Positions 52,503 to 61,480 of a DNA stretch of 64,000 nt are shown in pieces (the stretch's first letter is position 1; every line of letters starts with the position of its first letter). The position numbers and the translations under genes were made by a program. A model generated the notes under the pieces. The model saw only the letters and a program-made list of their open reading frames with translations, did not search any database and was not told the DNA's origin. Source of the DNA: Phycisphaerae bacterium (GTDB lineage: Bacteria; Planctomycetota; Phycisphaerae; Phycisphaerales; SM1A02). The DNA lies in assembly GCA_002709295.1 (NCBI GenBank), contig PAQL01000009.1, positions 52,477 through 116,476 of the forward strand. Direction: 5' to 3'.

Positions 52503-53264
52503 GTGTTCAGCCAGTCCCAGCAATGGTACGACCTGGTCTATGACGCCCAGGGCAAGGACTATCTGGAGGAAGCCGAGCGGTTGAGGCTGATCCTGATGGG
52601 GCACGGGATCTCCACGCAGATCCTGGGGCGTCGTCCTCGCTGGCTCGACGTGGCCTGCGGCACCGGCCGGCATCTCGTGCATCTCCCGGAGTTCGACCGA
52701 GTGGGGGTCGATCTGGATCCCGCCATGCTGGACGTGGCGCGGCTCAGATGTCCCACCGTGGCCTTCGAGGTGGTCGACATGAGATCGCTGTCGCCATGGG
52801 ATTCCGCCGACGTGCCGTCCCTCGGGACCGAGGGCCGTTTCGAGGTGGTGACCTGTCTGTTCTCCGCGATCGCCTACATGAGGGATCCGGATGAACTGGC
52901 CACGGCGGTGAAAGGCATGGCCGGACGACTGGCCCCGGGAGGGTTGCTGCTGATCGAACCGTTCCTGACGCCCGACATGGTGGTGGAGGGGCGTCCCTGG
53001 ATGAACATCATCGATCGTCCGGATCTCAAGCTGGTTCGAATGGACGTGCCGAGGGTCGATGGTCGTCGGCTCGATCTCGAGTTTCACTACCTGGCGGCGA
53101 CTCCGGAGGGAGTGGATCATCGGATCGAACCCCATCGGATCACGTTGTTCACCATCGAGGAGATCCGGGATGCCTTCCGGTCTGCGGGACTGGCATGGCA
53201 GTACGACGCCGAAGGCCTCTCCGGCCGGGGCCTCCATGTGGGTACGAAGTCTTCTCCCGAGTGA
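52503..53264 (+). CDS. class I SAM-dependent methyltransferase
   Basis: A 253-residue soluble methyltransferase. Motif I WLDVACGTGRHL, an acidic residue binding the SAM ribose in GVDLDPAMLDVA, and motif-II-like FEVVTCLFSAIAYM. The N-terminus (YDLVYDAQGKDYLEEAERL) and the spacing recall the sugar N,N-dimethyltransferases of the DesVI/TylM1 type, but the acceptor cannot be read from the sequence. It starts at GTG (52503), 77 nt after the protease gene, and converges with the trigger-factor-like gene, 24 nt away. Confidence 0.8.
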   Translation: MFSQSQQWYDLVYDAQGKDYLEEAERLRLILMGHGISTQILGRRPRWLDVACGTGRHLVHLPEFDRVGVDLDPAMLDVARLRCPTVAFEVVDMRSLSPWDSADVPSLGTEGRFEVVTCLFSAIAYMRDPDELATAVKGMAGRLAPGGLLLIEPFLTPDMVVEGRPWMNIIDRPDLKLVRMDVPRVDGRRLDLEFHYLAATPEGVDHRIEPHRITLFTIEEIRDAFRSAGLAWQYDAEGLSGRGLHVGTKSSPE

Positions 53265-53288
53265 ATGAAGCCGCTCGGAAAGGGCCGC

Positions 53289-54578
53289 TCAGAGCGACGT
53301 GGCCATCCCGGCGACCTGATCGAAGACCTTGAGCTCGCGGACACGATCCCCGACCACGCTGATGTTTCCCGACTCGATGATCTCCTTGCGAAGATCCTCC
53401 GGGCGTCGTTTCAGCTTCGCTGCCTCGTACCGGATCTGCTCGAGCAGTTCCTCCTCGGTGACACTGATCTTCAAGTGGAGGGTGAGCAGCCTCATCATCA
53501 CGAGTCGCTGGGCCCGCGTCTCCGCCTGGGTCCGAATCATGGGCTTCTGTTCCTCCACGAGATTCCCGAGGGCGTCCTCGTCCATGCCATCCTTCCTGGC
53601 CTGGTCGATGATGACCGGCATCTGCTGGGTGACGATTTGATCGATCACGCCATCGGGGATCTCGATCGGGCACAGCTGCAGGATCTGGGGCAGAAGTTGG
53701 CTGTTGGCCTCGTTCCGTCTGTACTCGGTCATCCGGGTTTCAAGGGCGAAGCGGATCTGCATCCTGAGCACGTCCACATTCGGGGTGCCGAACCTCTCCG
53801 CCACCTGTTCCGGACTGGCCGGGGTGATGCGTTGGGCCGAGGTGATCTGGAGTTCGACATCGATGTCCCGGCCTCGGAAATCGGTGTTCTGAAGATTGTC
53901 CGGGAGCCTGGAGGTGAAGGCCGTGGTGTCTCCCGCGGACCTGCCGATCAGGGCATCGCCGCCATCGAGCAGCATGCCTCCCAGGTTGATCCCCCGGCCG
54001 GGTCCGGGGACCCGGGCCGTGACCCCGGTCATGTTCATCATCTGCTTCTCATGGCCTTTCAAGCGGATGGTTGCATCGACGACGACCTCGTCCATCGGGG
54101 CGATCGGATCGGCGAGATCCGCGCGGGTTCCGGCGTCGAGCCTCTGATCATGGAGCTCCTGTTCGACGAGTTCATCCGTGACTTCGAGATCCGGAAGGGA
54201 GAGGGTGAGCAGGCTGAAATCCGGCCAATCCGGCATGGGGAAGCCGTCCTGGATGAAGGTCCCGCGAAACGGCTTTTCGGGATGAAGCACCGGTGGCTCG
54301 CTGCCCTCGGCCATCCTGGGCTCGAAGAATCGATGTCGATCGACTCGGGCGTTGGCTTCCTCAAGGCAGGTGGTGATCAGGAGGGTGGCGGTCTCCTGGG
54401 GCTTGATGTCGGGCTTGACGGCTCGAAGCTGCAGGATGAAATGATGGACCTGTTCGGGTGAAACCTCGAACTCGATCTTGAAACAGTTGGGCTGGATCTC
54501 CGTCGCTTCGATCGAGATCGCCTCGTGATCGAACTTGCCCTCCTGAGGGTCGGGGGATGCGCTGGATTCTGAACTCAT
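53289..54578 (-). CDS. tig: trigger factor-like chaperone/peptidyl-prolyl isomerase
   Basis: 429 residues with the trigger-factor domain order. The middle contains a PPIase-like FKBP domain (DEVVVDATIRLKG ... GDALIGRSAGDTTAFTSRLP). The C-terminal chaperone arms show the typical EELLEQIRYEAAKLKRRPEDL pattern and end VGDRVRELKVFDQVAG, like the C-terminus of true trigger factors. The N-terminal ribosome-binding domain is much altered: the GFRxGxxP ribosome-docking signature is not recognisable. Trigger factors are often next to clpP/clpX; here the neighbours are a methyltransferase and a sulfotransferase. Function as a nascent-chain chaperone is therefore uncertain. Confidence 0.72.
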   Translation of the reverse strand: MSSESSASPDPQEGKFDHEAISIEATEIQPNCFKIEFEVSPEQVHHFILQLRAVKPDIKPQETATLLITTCLEEANARVDRHRFFEPRMAEGSEPPVLHPEKPFRGTFIQDGFPMPDWPDFSLLTLSLPDLEVTDELVEQELHDQRLDAGTRADLADPIAPMDEVVVDATIRLKGHEKQMMNMTGVTARVPGPGRGINLGGMLLDGGDALIGRSAGDTTAFTSRLPDNLQNTDFRGRDIDVELQITSAQRITPASPEQVAERFGTPNVDVLRMQIRFALETRMTEYRRNEANSQLLPQILQLCPIEIPDGVIDQIVTQQMPVIIDQARKDGMDEDALGNLVEEQKPMIRTQAETRAQRLVMMRLLTLHLKISVTEEELLEQIRYEAAKLKRRPEDLRKEIIESGNISVVGDRVRELKVFDQVAGMATSL

Positions 54579-54648
54579 TCGATGTTCCCTGCGATGGTTG
54601 TTCCGATCAGCGATGCACGATGGACGGGGCTTTGGATAGTCTACCTAC

Positions 54649-56154
54649 ATGGAACACAGCGACCCGGTCGACCAGGAGATCCAGCGCATCAGGAAGCTGA
54701 TCGGCCTGCAGCTCAGGAGCACGGTGGAGGAGCGGCTGATCCCCCTCGTCGAGCAGCATCCCGATCGTCAGGATGTGGCCATGCTCGAAGTCGAATGCCT
54801 TTTGGACTGGTCGGATTACCGCCGGGCGAGGGCCATCGTCGAGAAATGGCTGGAGATCAAGCCCGACAATCCCGATCTCATCCAGCAGATGGCCAAGTGT
54901 TGCGCCGGCATGGCGGAAGCCGACCAGATGCTGAAATGGGCCGAGCGCAACGCCGAACTGCGTCCCAACCTCATGCAGTCGCACGTGATCCAGATCGATG
55001 CCCTGGAGCGAGCCGGTCGCCCGGACGAGGCGGAGGAGATGCTCGACCGGCTCGAGGCCTCCCGGATGAGGGGCAGCGAAGTCCACAAGAGGGTGCGGAT
55101 TCCGTACCTGAGGTCGAGGATCCGACTTCACCGAAAGGACTACGAAGGGGCGATCGAATGCCTGAGGCAGCTGTTCCAGGATGTTCCGATCGACTCCCTG
55201 ACCTCGAACCTGGACGACCAGTACATCGAGTGTCTGTTTCTGATGGCCAAGTGCTGCGACCGGATCGGGGACTACGATGGCGCCTGGGAGGTCTCGGAGC
55301 AGGCACACGCGCTCGACGGCCGGCATTACGGCCCGGAGAGCTACGAAAAGACCCTGACGGAGTTGAGCCGAGTCTTCACGCCGGAGATGGCTGGGAAGCT
55401 GGCCAGGGCCGACGAGATCGATCTCGAACCTCTGATCATCCTGGGAAATCCCCGCAGCGGAACCACGCTCCTGGACACCATTCTGGGCATGCACGACGAC
55501 GTGGCGCAGGGGGGGGAACTCTCAGCCGGCGTCTTCCTCCAGCAGGCCCTGCCGAGACTGACGGACTCCTACCTCCCGTACCCCATGAACCTCGTCGACG
55601 TGACGGTCAAGGACGCCAATGCCCTTGGGGCGGTCTATGACAAGTGCACCCGGGGGATCGCCGATGGCCAGCGCTACCTGTCCAACAAGGCGTTGTCGAT
55701 GCACAGTCAGCTGGGGCTCTTTGCCATGGCCATGCCCAGGATGCGGGTCATCGACCTTCACCGTCACCCCCTGGACAACTGCGTGTCCTGCTACACGATG
55801 AACCTGCTGACGAGCGGGCACACGTACACCAACTCCCTCGAAACACTGGGACGAATCTGGGTGGCCCGGCGCACGATCCAGGAGCATTGGGTCAAGGTGC
55901 TGGATGTTCCGTTCCTCACGGTGCACTACGAGGACATGGTGAGCGACCAGGAGAACCAGACCCGGCGGATTCTGGATTTCCTGGACGTTCCCTTCGACGA
56001 TGCCTGCCTCAACTTCCACGAGGCGGACCGGACCGCCACGACTCTGAGCTACGATCAGGTGTCCCAGAAGATGTACACGACCTCGAAGGGCCGGTGGCGG
56101 AACTACGAGAAGCATCTCGGCCCACTCATCGACATCCTTCAGCCCTACCTCTGA
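54649..56154 (+). CDS. TPR-repeat sulfotransferase (first of four)
   Basis: 501 residues. The N-terminal ~230 residues form TPR-like helical pairs (DYRRARAIVEKWLEIKPDNP; GRPDEAEEMLDRLEAS; GDYDGAWEVSEQAHAL). The sulfotransferase domain starts with the PAPS 5'-phosphosulfate loop IILGNPRSGTTLLDTIL, and the 3'-phosphate-binding region includes VIDLHRHPLDNCVSCYT. A C-terminal segment TLSYDQVSQKMYTTSKGRWRNY parallels the SxDQVxKPx..xxGRW signature of the other three copies. Transfers sulfate from PAPS to a hydroxyl or amine, probably on a glycan or peptide. Divergent from the trigger-factor-like gene. Confidence 0.87.
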   Translation: MEHSDPVDQEIQRIRKLIGLQLRSTVEERLIPLVEQHPDRQDVAMLEVECLLDWSDYRRARAIVEKWLEIKPDNPDLIQQMAKCCAGMAEADQMLKWAERNAELRPNLMQSHVIQIDALERAGRPDEAEEMLDRLEASRMRGSEVHKRVRIPYLRSRIRLHRKDYEGAIECLRQLFQDVPIDSLTSNLDDQYIECLFLMAKCCDRIGDYDGAWEVSEQAHALDGRHYGPESYEKTLTELSRVFTPEMAGKLARADEIDLEPLIILGNPRSGTTLLDTILGMHDDVAQGGELSAGVFLQQALPRLTDSYLPYPMNLVDVTVKDANALGAVYDKCTRGIADGQRYLSNKALSMHSQLGLFAMAMPRMRVIDLHRHPLDNCVSCYTMNLLTSGHTYTNSLETLGRIWVARRTIQEHWVKVLDVPFLTVHYEDMVSDQENQTRRILDFLDVPFDDACLNFHEADRTATTLSYDQVSQKMYTTSKGRWRNYEKHLGPLIDILQPYL

Positions 56155-56242
56155 GGGGCCGGGCGATGACAGCCCGGGCGATGAAGCGGACGCAAACCAT
56201 CCGGGTGAGAGGTGCCTGCCGGCCCAGGCGCGACTTGTGACC

Positions 56243-56280
56243 AAAAAGACCATCGGCCGGTCCCGAAGGACCGGCCGATG
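56243..56280 (-). terminator. UUCG-capped intrinsic terminator for the small PEP-CTERM gene
   Basis: Perfect 13-bp inverted repeat CATCGGCCGGTCC (56251-56263) and GGACCGGCCGATG (56268-56280). In the minus-strand transcript the loop is UUCG between C and G, an extra-stable tetraloop. It is followed by UCUUUUU (plus-strand A-run 56243-56247). A textbook rho-independent terminator about 50 nt after the PEP-CTERM stop. Confidence 0.9.
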
Positions 56281-56331
56281 GGTTGTGGCACTGTAGAAGT
56301 GCAGTCGCGTGAAGCGTGGGTCCCGAAGGAC

Positions 56332-56853
56332 TCAGGCTCGCTTGCGACGTCCGGCGAGACCGGCGAGGCCGAGGAGGGCCAGGGCACCGGGGGCCGGGAC
56401 GACCGAGAACGAACCGCTGGCACTGTTGCCGGTGGTCAGTCCGATCACGACCGGGCCGCCAACGACGTCGCCGCTGGCAGTGAAGGCGTCGTCACCGCTG
56501 ACGCTGTTCCATGCCCAGCCGTCGCCGTAGGCGTCGGTGAGGAGCACGCTGTAGTCGCCGGTGGCGTTGCTCAGCTGGAACTGAAGACGGTAGCCCGAGG
56601 TGTAGGCGCTGGCCGTGGAGTTCCAGTTCGAGAAGGTCGAGCTGGCGATGATGCTGCCGGTGGAGGTGACGTTGATGTAGCCCGACGTGTCCACATAGCT
56701 GCTCAGGCCGCGATCGGCGGCTTGGGCGGACATGCCATGCTCTGCAGCCCAGTAGTCGAGGTGAAGGGTGATGGTCGCATCCTGCGCGAGGGCAGGGGCG
56801 GCCACGGTGGCTCCGGCGATGCCGGCGGCCGAAAGGACGAAACGCTTGTCCAT
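56332..56853 (-). CDS. small PEP-CTERM-like exported protein
   Basis: 173 residues. A conventional signal peptide (MDKRFVLSAAGIAGATVAAPALAQ) differs from the YVxAAT leader of the three surface proteins at the start of the window. The C-terminus VVPAPGALALLGLAGLAGRRKRA is a clear PEP-CTERM-type tail with PAPG. The middle is Ser/Thr/Asn-rich, with aromatic residues (YGDGWAWNSVSGDD). Function unknown; probably displayed on the cell surface or in extracellular polymer. Shine-Dalgarno AAGGAGA before the ATG, own terminator downstream: a monocistronic gene. Confidence 0.83.
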   Translation of the reverse strand: MDKRFVLSAAGIAGATVAAPALAQDATITLHLDYWAAEHGMSAQAADRGLSSYVDTSGYINVTSTGSIIASSTFSNWNSTASAYTSGYRLQFQLSNATGDYSVLLTDAYGDGWAWNSVSGDDAFTASGDVVGGPVVIGLTTGNSASGSFSVVPAPGALALLGLAGLAGRRKRA

Positions 56854-57111
56854 CTCTGAAGTCTCCTTGCAAGAAGAACGGAATGTGGTCCGAAGACCGA
56901 CTTGTCCGGCGTGAGCTCACAACGATCTGAGCCGGACAGGACAGGGAAGTCAGGCGGGGAACAGTCGTCTGACTCTTGCAATGCTACCCCCGTTTCCATC
57001 CATTCCCGAGCCAATATTCGTGATTCGCTTCAGATTCCGCTCGGGTGAGGGCGACGGAGAGGCTCACGGGGTTCGAAACGATCTAAACCCATCAATTCTC
57101 GGCACTTGCGA

Positions 57112-58554
57112 TCAGGGATCGTGGAGCAGCCCTCGATAAGCCTGAGCCCGGCCGATGGCCCGATCATTCATGGGTTCTCGGACCTGTGAAGCGGATGGTG
57201 TCATCACTGGTCGCGTGGATCGGTGAAACTCGAGGCACGCCGTTGATTCCGGCAGTTCGAGGAAATTCAGCACCCGGCTGGTTTCTTGGGCTTGTTCTCG
57301 GGCCAGGTCCTCGTAGGACAGGGCCATGGTCCGCTCCGGCAGCACGCTGGTCCAATGGTCCCTGGCTCGGTCGTGGCTGGATCGAACGGCATCGATGTCG
57401 GACAGCCTCCATGCCCATGGGAGCTGGATCTGATGCATCCAGATCGAGAGCCGATTGTCCGGGGCGTTCCGTTGGATCCAGATGAATCTCGCCTCCGGCA
57501 GCAGGGTGGCCAGCATGCCGACCATCGATTCCAGCCCCAGGGCCTTGTTGGTGACACGCCGTCCCGGGGCCCCGACGAGATCGATCATCGAGTCGTATCG
57601 CTCGGCAGCACGATCCAGGAGCCGGGGGTCGGCGTGTTCGATCCAACCGGGCGAAGGCGTCCGAAGGAGATGGGAGAGGTCCTCGTCGATCAGGAAGGGG
57701 TCCCGGCGTTCACCGACCCCTCCGGCATCCGGGTGGGAGGCGATGATCTGCTCCAGCAGCGAGGTGCCGCTGCGAGGCATGCCGATGATGAACACCGGAC
57801 GGGCGGCCCGGTCGCCAAGGCCGGTGGCGGGACCCGGAAGCTGTTCCAGCCGTTCCCTCGTGAAGTAGTCGCAGGTCCGGGCCATGGACTCCGACCAGGC
57901 GGCGGCATCAAAGGATGGTGTGATGGCGTGGTTGGCGGTTTCGGCGGCTTCCGCGGCCTCGGCATGTCGGCCGTCGCGGTCCAGAAGGCGGGCCATCTCG
58001 AGACCGACCGCGGCTCGATCGGTGGGCGTGAGATCAGCTCGAGCGAGCAGGGACTCGCACCGGTTCGAGGCGGAAGCTTCGTCGCCGGTGCGGCGGTCCA
58101 GTTCGATCCGAAGCATCTGCAGTCGGGTGGAGTCACCCTCCACGGCCTCCAGGCGGTCGAGGTCGGCCCGGACCTCCTTCGGATCACCATCACGCATCGT
58201 GGACTTCACGCGGATGGCGAGAAGGTTGTGGGCGAGTTTCGGATCGCCACCGGCATCGACACCGTCGATGAAATCCACCGTCTCGGTCAGTCGGCCGAGG
58301 GAGTAGAGGGCATGGGCCTTGAGGAAGAGGGCCTCGGCATGTCCGGGAGACGACTCGAGCAGCCGTTCCGTCGCGGAGAGCACCGAGGCCGGATCGCCCC
58401 GGTTGGCCGAGATCCTTGCCCGGCTCAGATCGATTCGAGGATCGTTCGGGCTCGTGATCGCCGCATTGACGAGCATGGCCTCGGCGGCGGCCAGCTCGCC
58501 CCGGCGGGCAAGCTGCATCGCGGAGTCGAGGAGGGGGTTCGGCGACTGGTTCAC
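57112..58554 (-). CDS. TPR-repeat sulfotransferase (second of four)
   Basis: 480 residues. The TPR-like N-terminus (RRGELAAAEAMLVNAAITSPND; LSATERLLESSPGHAEALFL) is followed by the sulfotransferase domain with the PAPS loop FIIGMPRSGTSLLEQII and the downstream HPDAGGVGERRDPFLI. The 3'-phosphate site is near FIWIQRNAPDNRLSI. The C-terminal signature is MTPSASQVREPMNDRAIGRA. The start ATG overlaps the stop of the next upstream sulfotransferase gene by 4 nt, so the pair is co-translated on the minus strand, behind the PHP-domain gene. Confidence 0.9.
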   Translation of the reverse strand: MNQSPNPLLDSAMQLARRGELAAAEAMLVNAAITSPNDPRIDLSRARISANRGDPASVLSATERLLESSPGHAEALFLKAHALYSLGRLTETVDFIDGVDAGGDPKLAHNLLAIRVKSTMRDGDPKEVRADLDRLEAVEGDSTRLQMLRIELDRRTGDEASASNRCESLLARADLTPTDRAAVGLEMARLLDRDGRHAEAAEAAETANHAITPSFDAAAWSESMARTCDYFTRERLEQLPGPATGLGDRAARPVFIIGMPRSGTSLLEQIIASHPDAGGVGERRDPFLIDEDLSHLLRTPSPGWIEHADPRLLDRAAERYDSMIDLVGAPGRRVTNKALGLESMVGMLATLLPEARFIWIQRNAPDNRLSIWMHQIQLPWAWRLSDIDAVRSSHDRARDHWTSVLPERTMALSYEDLAREQAQETSRVLNFLELPESTACLEFHRSTRPVMTPSASQVREPMNDRAIGRAQAYRGLLHDP

Positions 58555-60062
58555 CGGTCGTCTCCCACCGCGTCGGGATCATCCGGACGAATCGGATGGG
58601 TGTCGAGCACGCCTCCGAGATGTCGCTCGTACCGGCGCCAGCGTCCGATGCCCTGCGAGTTGAGAGGTTTCCTGACCTGGTCGTGGGAGGGTGTGATCAC
58701 CGCCCGGTCGAGTTCGTGGAACCGGAGGCACGCCTCGTCGAAGTCGATGCCCAGGAACGAGGTGATCCGCTGGATCTGGGGTTGCGGATCCGCGACGACG
58801 GATTCGTAGTCCACGGTGAGTATGGGCGTGGGAAGGACGCTCTTCCAGTGGGCCATGAGTCGCTCATGGGCGGCCCGGGCGCAGCAGAGATGCTCGAGTT
58901 CCCTCGACCACGGATACTTCCTGATGTTGATGTTGTGCTGGTGGATCGAGAGGATGGTGTCTCGAGGGTTGCGTTCGAGGTGGATGACCCTCGCACCGGG
59001 AAGCACGCGGGCGAGGGTGCCGAGGACTCGATCGAGTCCGAGGGCCTTGTTGACGACTCTCGCCCGGTCGATGCCCATGGCGGTCTGCATGTCGAGGTAG
59101 AGACGTGCCTCCAGGTCGAGATCCTCGGCGGTGGGGCCTCCCTCCCGGATGTTCTGGACGGCTTTCACGTCCTCCTCGATGAGGAAGGGTTCCTGGCGTT
59201 CCCCGACCCCTCCGATTCGAGGGTGGCTGGCCAGGATCTGCTCCAGAAGCGAGGTCCCGCTTCGGGGCATGCCGACCAGGAAGACCGGGCTGTCGTCGGT
59301 GGTGTTCGATCTGGTCGCCGCCTGTACCGCGGACTCGTCGAAGGTCTCGATGATGGTGTCGGTGGCTCGGTCCCAGGCATCGGGATCGAAGTCGTTGGGG
59401 TGGATGCGATTGCCCATCCGGGCGGCCTCGAAGGCGCCATCGGAGTCACCCATGCGGTCGAGGGTGCGGGCGAGGAGGAAGCAGGCGTCGTATCGAGGCG
59501 GGATGACCGACTCGGCATCGAAGGCGATCCCCTGGAGCCGGTCCCGGGCCGGTTCGAGGTCGCCTCGCAGCAGGTCGATCTCGCCCAGCAGGACTTCGCT
59601 GGCGGATTTCATGCTCGGCGTGCGGCCCAGATCGCCCGCGATGGTGGCTGCCTCCTCGAGCCGGTCCGCTCGGACGAGGATGCGAGCATGCCACCAATCG
59701 ACCAGGGCGGCCTTTGGATGATGGGCTGGGATCTTGATCGAACCGATGTGCTCGATCGACTGCTCCAGTTGACCGAGTCTGTAGCAGCACCGGGCCAGGG
59801 TGAGCTTCAGGGCAGGCAGGTTCGGGTTTCGGGCCAGGATGGTCCTGGCGGTGGTTCCGATGCGAATCGGGTCCTCCCTGGCCAGCATGATCTCGAGGCG
59901 AAGCTCCAGGGGTACCTGCGCCTTCCCGCCCTGGTCGAGATGCCTGAGGAGGATGTCGGCGAGCACGGGATGCCCTGAATCGAACAACAACGCGACCGCT
60001 TCGGTCGTGGGGTGGTCCAGATCGAAGGCTGGTGGAGTGTTCCTGGTGGGATGTTCGCTCAC
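58551..60062 (-). CDS. TPR-repeat sulfotransferase (third of four)
   Basis: 503 residues from GTG at 60062; an ATG at 60134 would add 24 residues but overlaps the upstream gene and a hairpin. TPR-like N-terminus (LALKLTLARCCYRLGQLEQSIEH-type helices). PAPS loop FLVGMPRSGTSLLEQILASHP with GGVGERQEPFLIEED. The 3'-phosphate region is VIHLERNPRDTILSIHQH. C-terminal signature ITPSHDQVRKPLNSQGIGRW. Close to the second copy in sequence and coupled to it by ATGA, so they are probably tandem duplicates. Target unknown. Confidence 0.88.
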   Translation of the reverse strand: MSEHPTRNTPPAFDLDHPTTEAVALLFDSGHPVLADILLRHLDQGGKAQVPLELRLEIMLAREDPIRIGTTARTILARNPNLPALKLTLARCCYRLGQLEQSIEHIGSIKIPAHHPKAALVDWWHARILVRADRLEEAATIAGDLGRTPSMKSASEVLLGEIDLLRGDLEPARDRLQGIAFDAESVIPPRYDACFLLARTLDRMGDSDGAFEAARMGNRIHPNDFDPDAWDRATDTIIETFDESAVQAATRSNTTDDSPVFLVGMPRSGTSLLEQILASHPRIGGVGERQEPFLIEEDVKAVQNIREGGPTAEDLDLEARLYLDMQTAMGIDRARVVNKALGLDRVLGTLARVLPGARVIHLERNPRDTILSIHQHNINIRKYPWSRELEHLCCARAAHERLMAHWKSVLPTPILTVDYESVVADPQPQIQRITSFLGIDFDEACLRFHELDRAVITPSHDQVRKPLNSQGIGRWRRYERHLGGVLDTHPIRPDDPDAVGDDR

Positions 60063-60095
60063 CACGACATTGTGACCGATTCTGGCTGCATGCGT

Positions 60096-60110
60096 CCCCG
60101 GATTCCGGGG
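60096..60110 (-). terminator. short hairpin between PHP gene and sulfotransferase gene
   Basis: CCCCGG-ATT-CCGGGG, a perfect 6-bp GC stem with 3-nt loop in the 58-nt spacer. No T-run follows on either strand. It may be a weak attenuator or mRNA-stability element within the operon. Confidence 0.3.
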
Positions 60111-60120
60111 AGGTGGCCGT

Positions 60121-61344
60121 TCACTTCGGATCATCTCCGGAGCGACCGCCAGCGGCAGGCCGTACCGGCTGGGTCCAGGCGGTTTCAACATCGCCCTTCT
60201 GGTAGGGCCTTGGATGCACGCGGGAACTTCTGACCATGGCCCGCACGTAGAGCTCGTCGCCCTTGAAGCGGTGCACGGCGGGGTCGGCGGTGGTGCGGAC
60301 GAGATCCGTGCGCACGCCGTCCTCGCCGGGGGTCGCGATGATGAAGACCGTCTCGTAGGTGATCTCGGGCCTGGTGGCGATGTCGACCACCAGGGAGTCC
60401 TCCGTGACCGAGACATCCTCGAGTTCGACGCCGGTGGTGGCGTAGAAGTCGCCCTCGAGCATCGCCTTCACGATCGCGTCTGCATCGAGACTGTCGCTTC
60501 GCACCATGATCCAGCCCCGGCCCGGGATCGAGACGGCGTCGGGGTCGTAGTGGTCGTGGGCGTCGTCGGAGGCGATCCCGTAGAGCATCTCGCCCCCCTT
60601 GGGATCGGTGAGTCGCGCGATCAGGGCGAGGTCCCACATCTCCTCGGTCGATGGGCGGTCGCCCACGCGTTCGTTCTGCACGCTTCGATGGCCGTTGTAG
60701 ACCTCGAAGAACCCGACGCCATCGATCCTTGCGAGGTTCGACGAGGCCAGCGAGTTCTGGAAGTTGGGGTGGTTGACGTGGCCGAGGACCGGACGATCAT
60801 TCCGTCGTCCCCAGTCGGTGATCGCATCGAGATTGTCCTGGATCGTGTCCTGGACCGATCCTGTCCGCAGCGCCGGGAGGGCCTCGTCGACGTTGATCGC
60901 GTTGATGTGGATCTGCGCCATGCGGTGGGAGGACGTGACCTCCTCGCCCGGGACGAGGAGGAAATCGTCCGCCATCTCGAAGCGGGCCTTCAGCTCCTCG
61001 AGGGTCCTGAGTCTCATGCTGTCGATGCCTTCGACGGTCCGGGTCTGCGGCCACGCCTCGCCGAAGCGGGTGCGGACGTCCTCGACCTTCTCGGGAGTGA
61101 GTCGACCGTCGGGCTGGATGTCGAACCAGCGTTCACCGGTCTGCATGACGTTGTGGTCGCTGAGCACCAGGAACTGGTAGCCGTTGTCCACGTACCAGGC
61201 GACCGCAGTCTCGGGAGGGGCATCACCGTCGCTCCAGAGGGTGTGGGTGTGGGTGTTGCCGCGGAGCCATCGGGGTTCGTCGGTGGCATTCGATGCCGTC
61301 GGGGTGCCGCAGGCGATCAGCAGGGCGAGCAGGGTGGGATTCAT
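60121..61344 (-). CDS. PHP-domain metal-dependent phosphoesterase-like lipoprotein
   Basis: 407 residues. The N-terminus LLALLIACGTP carries a lipobox (LIAC), so it is a predicted lipoprotein. The PHP-domain metal-binding motifs are in order: GNTHTHTLWSDGD, VLSDHNVM, VPGEEVTSSH, LGHVNHPN and GIASDDAHDHYD. A final beta domain (about 300 to the end) follows. PHP enzymes hydrolyse phosphoesters; this exported form is common near glycan-degradation genes in planctomycetes and Bacteroidetes, where the substrate is unknown. The start at 61344 is favoured by the signal peptide. First gene of a minus-strand set with two sulfotransferases. Confidence 0.85.
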   Translation of the reverse strand: MNPTLLALLIACGTPTASNATDEPRWLRGNTHTHTLWSDGDAPPETAVAWYVDNGYQFLVLSDHNVMQTGERWFDIQPDGRLTPEKVEDVRTRFGEAWPQTRTVEGIDSMRLRTLEELKARFEMADDFLLVPGEEVTSSHRMAQIHINAINVDEALPALRTGSVQDTIQDNLDAITDWGRRNDRPVLGHVNHPNFQNSLASSNLARIDGVGFFEVYNGHRSVQNERVGDRPSTEEMWDLALIARLTDPKGGEMLYGIASDDAHDHYDPDAVSIPGRGWIMVRSDSLDADAIVKAMLEGDFYATTGVELEDVSVTEDSLVVDIATRPEITYETVFIIATPGEDGVRTDLVRTTADPAVHRFKGDELYVRAMVRSSRVHPRPYQKGDVETAWTQPVRPAAGGRSGDDPK

Positions 61345-61480
61345 GGTCGGCCTCCGGTGCGGGTTCGGGAGACCGGATTGAACCATCCCCGCGTCCACCC
61401 TGCCAGCCTCGTCGCGGCAGTTCTGGAAATCTCGTACCGTTTCAGCCCGGTATCACTGCTCACACTGAGGAACATCGTCC

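Noticed and set aside
58551..60134. Alternative ATG start at 60134 for the third sulfotransferase
   Set aside because: It overlaps the PHP gene stop and reads through the spacer hairpin, and its Shine-Dalgarno-like bases are too close to the ATG. GTG at 60062 leaves a normal intergenic gap.
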